From the NCBI GenBank assembly GCA_947462335.1, contig OX381717.1, positions 15,553,166 through 15,617,165 on the forward strand: 64,000 bases of DNA. The letters run 5' to 3'. The translations under genes and the position numbers were made by a program. The stretch is from Harmothoe impar. Its lineage: Eukaryota > Annelida > Polychaeta > Phyllodocida > Polynoidae. The notes below the pieces were generated by a model that saw nothing but the letters and a program-made list of their open reading frames with translations, had not been told where the DNA came from and ran no database searches. Positions 63,851-64,000 of this stretch are shown here, piece after piece (the stretch's first letter is position 1; the number at the start of each line of letters is the position of its first letter).

Positions 63851-64000
63851 TTCGTCTACCTAGTCAAAAATGGAAGTTTTTGTATTAAGATATAAATATA
63901 CAGGCGACATGTTATATTTCATATTTTTAAATGCGAAAGAGATGCGATCAGGATTTCTTATTTTTGGGGGTAATTCTCACGATCCGATAATGATCTGGTA
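63851..64000 (-). promoter_or_regulatory. Upstream flank of gene B
   Basis: The sequence upstream of the gene B start on the minus strand. It is AT-rich with tatatttatatc about 85 bp before the upstream ATG, a possible TATA-like element. The transcription start cannot be placed. Confidence 0.25.

Overview
This is a eukaryotic, intron-rich and repeat-rich window, almost certainly from an invertebrate animal and probably a marine one. The evidence is split genes with GT..AG introns, secreted F-type-lectin/discoidin-like proteins, a Ty3/gypsy-type LTR retrotransposon, a tyrosine-recombinase (DIRS/Ngaro-type) retrotransposon, many foldback elements and MITEs, and no bacterial-style operons. The sequence alone does not let me name the species. 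Much of the window is AT-rich; GC-rich islands mark the retroelements.

Layout. (1) 1-5.6 kb (+): one internal exon of a type I membrane protein (969-1383), one weak downstream exon candidate, and a short MITE. (2) 5573-17954 (+): a 12.4 kb Ty3/gypsy-type LTR retrotransposon. It has a complete 3' LTR (1269 bp, TGTAA...TTACA) and a 5' LTR reduced to its last 437 bp. It carries a coiled-coil ORF, gag with a CCHC knuckle, protease, RT, RNase H and integrase, and then an unusual 3.35 kb extra reading frame where env would lie. Several stops and frameshifts break the coding regions although the LTR remnants differ at only 4 of 437 positions. (3) 18.2-18.5 kb: two tRNA-like SINE heads.

(4) 19.15-31.11 kb (-) and 37.77-63.82 kb (-): two head-to-tail paralogous genes (A and B). 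Each has nine coding exons with the same intron phases and encodes a secreted protein of 486 (A) or 487 (B) residues: signal peptide, two F5/8C or F-type-lectin-like domains, and a Cys-containing C-terminal module. The fucose-binding signature is largely kept in domain 2 of A and lost in B. (5) Intron 2 is 579 bp in A but about 18.9 kb in B. That expansion holds a 210-bp satellite, a 20/80-bp minisatellite, a mosaic of dispersed repeats that includes four copies of an exon-like Arg/Glu-rich segment, large hairpins, and a tyrosine-recombinase retrotransposon (about 53.68-58.71 kb, -).

(6) The tyrosine-recombinase element has gag, RT-RNase H and a recombinase with an in-frame stop. Gag and pol are joined by a textbook -1 ribosomal frameshift signal: heptamer A AAA AAC, a 7-nt spacer and a GC-rich hairpin. 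The most notable observations are this frameshift module, the uncharacterised 3' ORF of the LTR element, the divergent lectin-like paralogs, and the multicopy captured exon. No tRNA genes, rRNA genes or CRISPR arrays were found.
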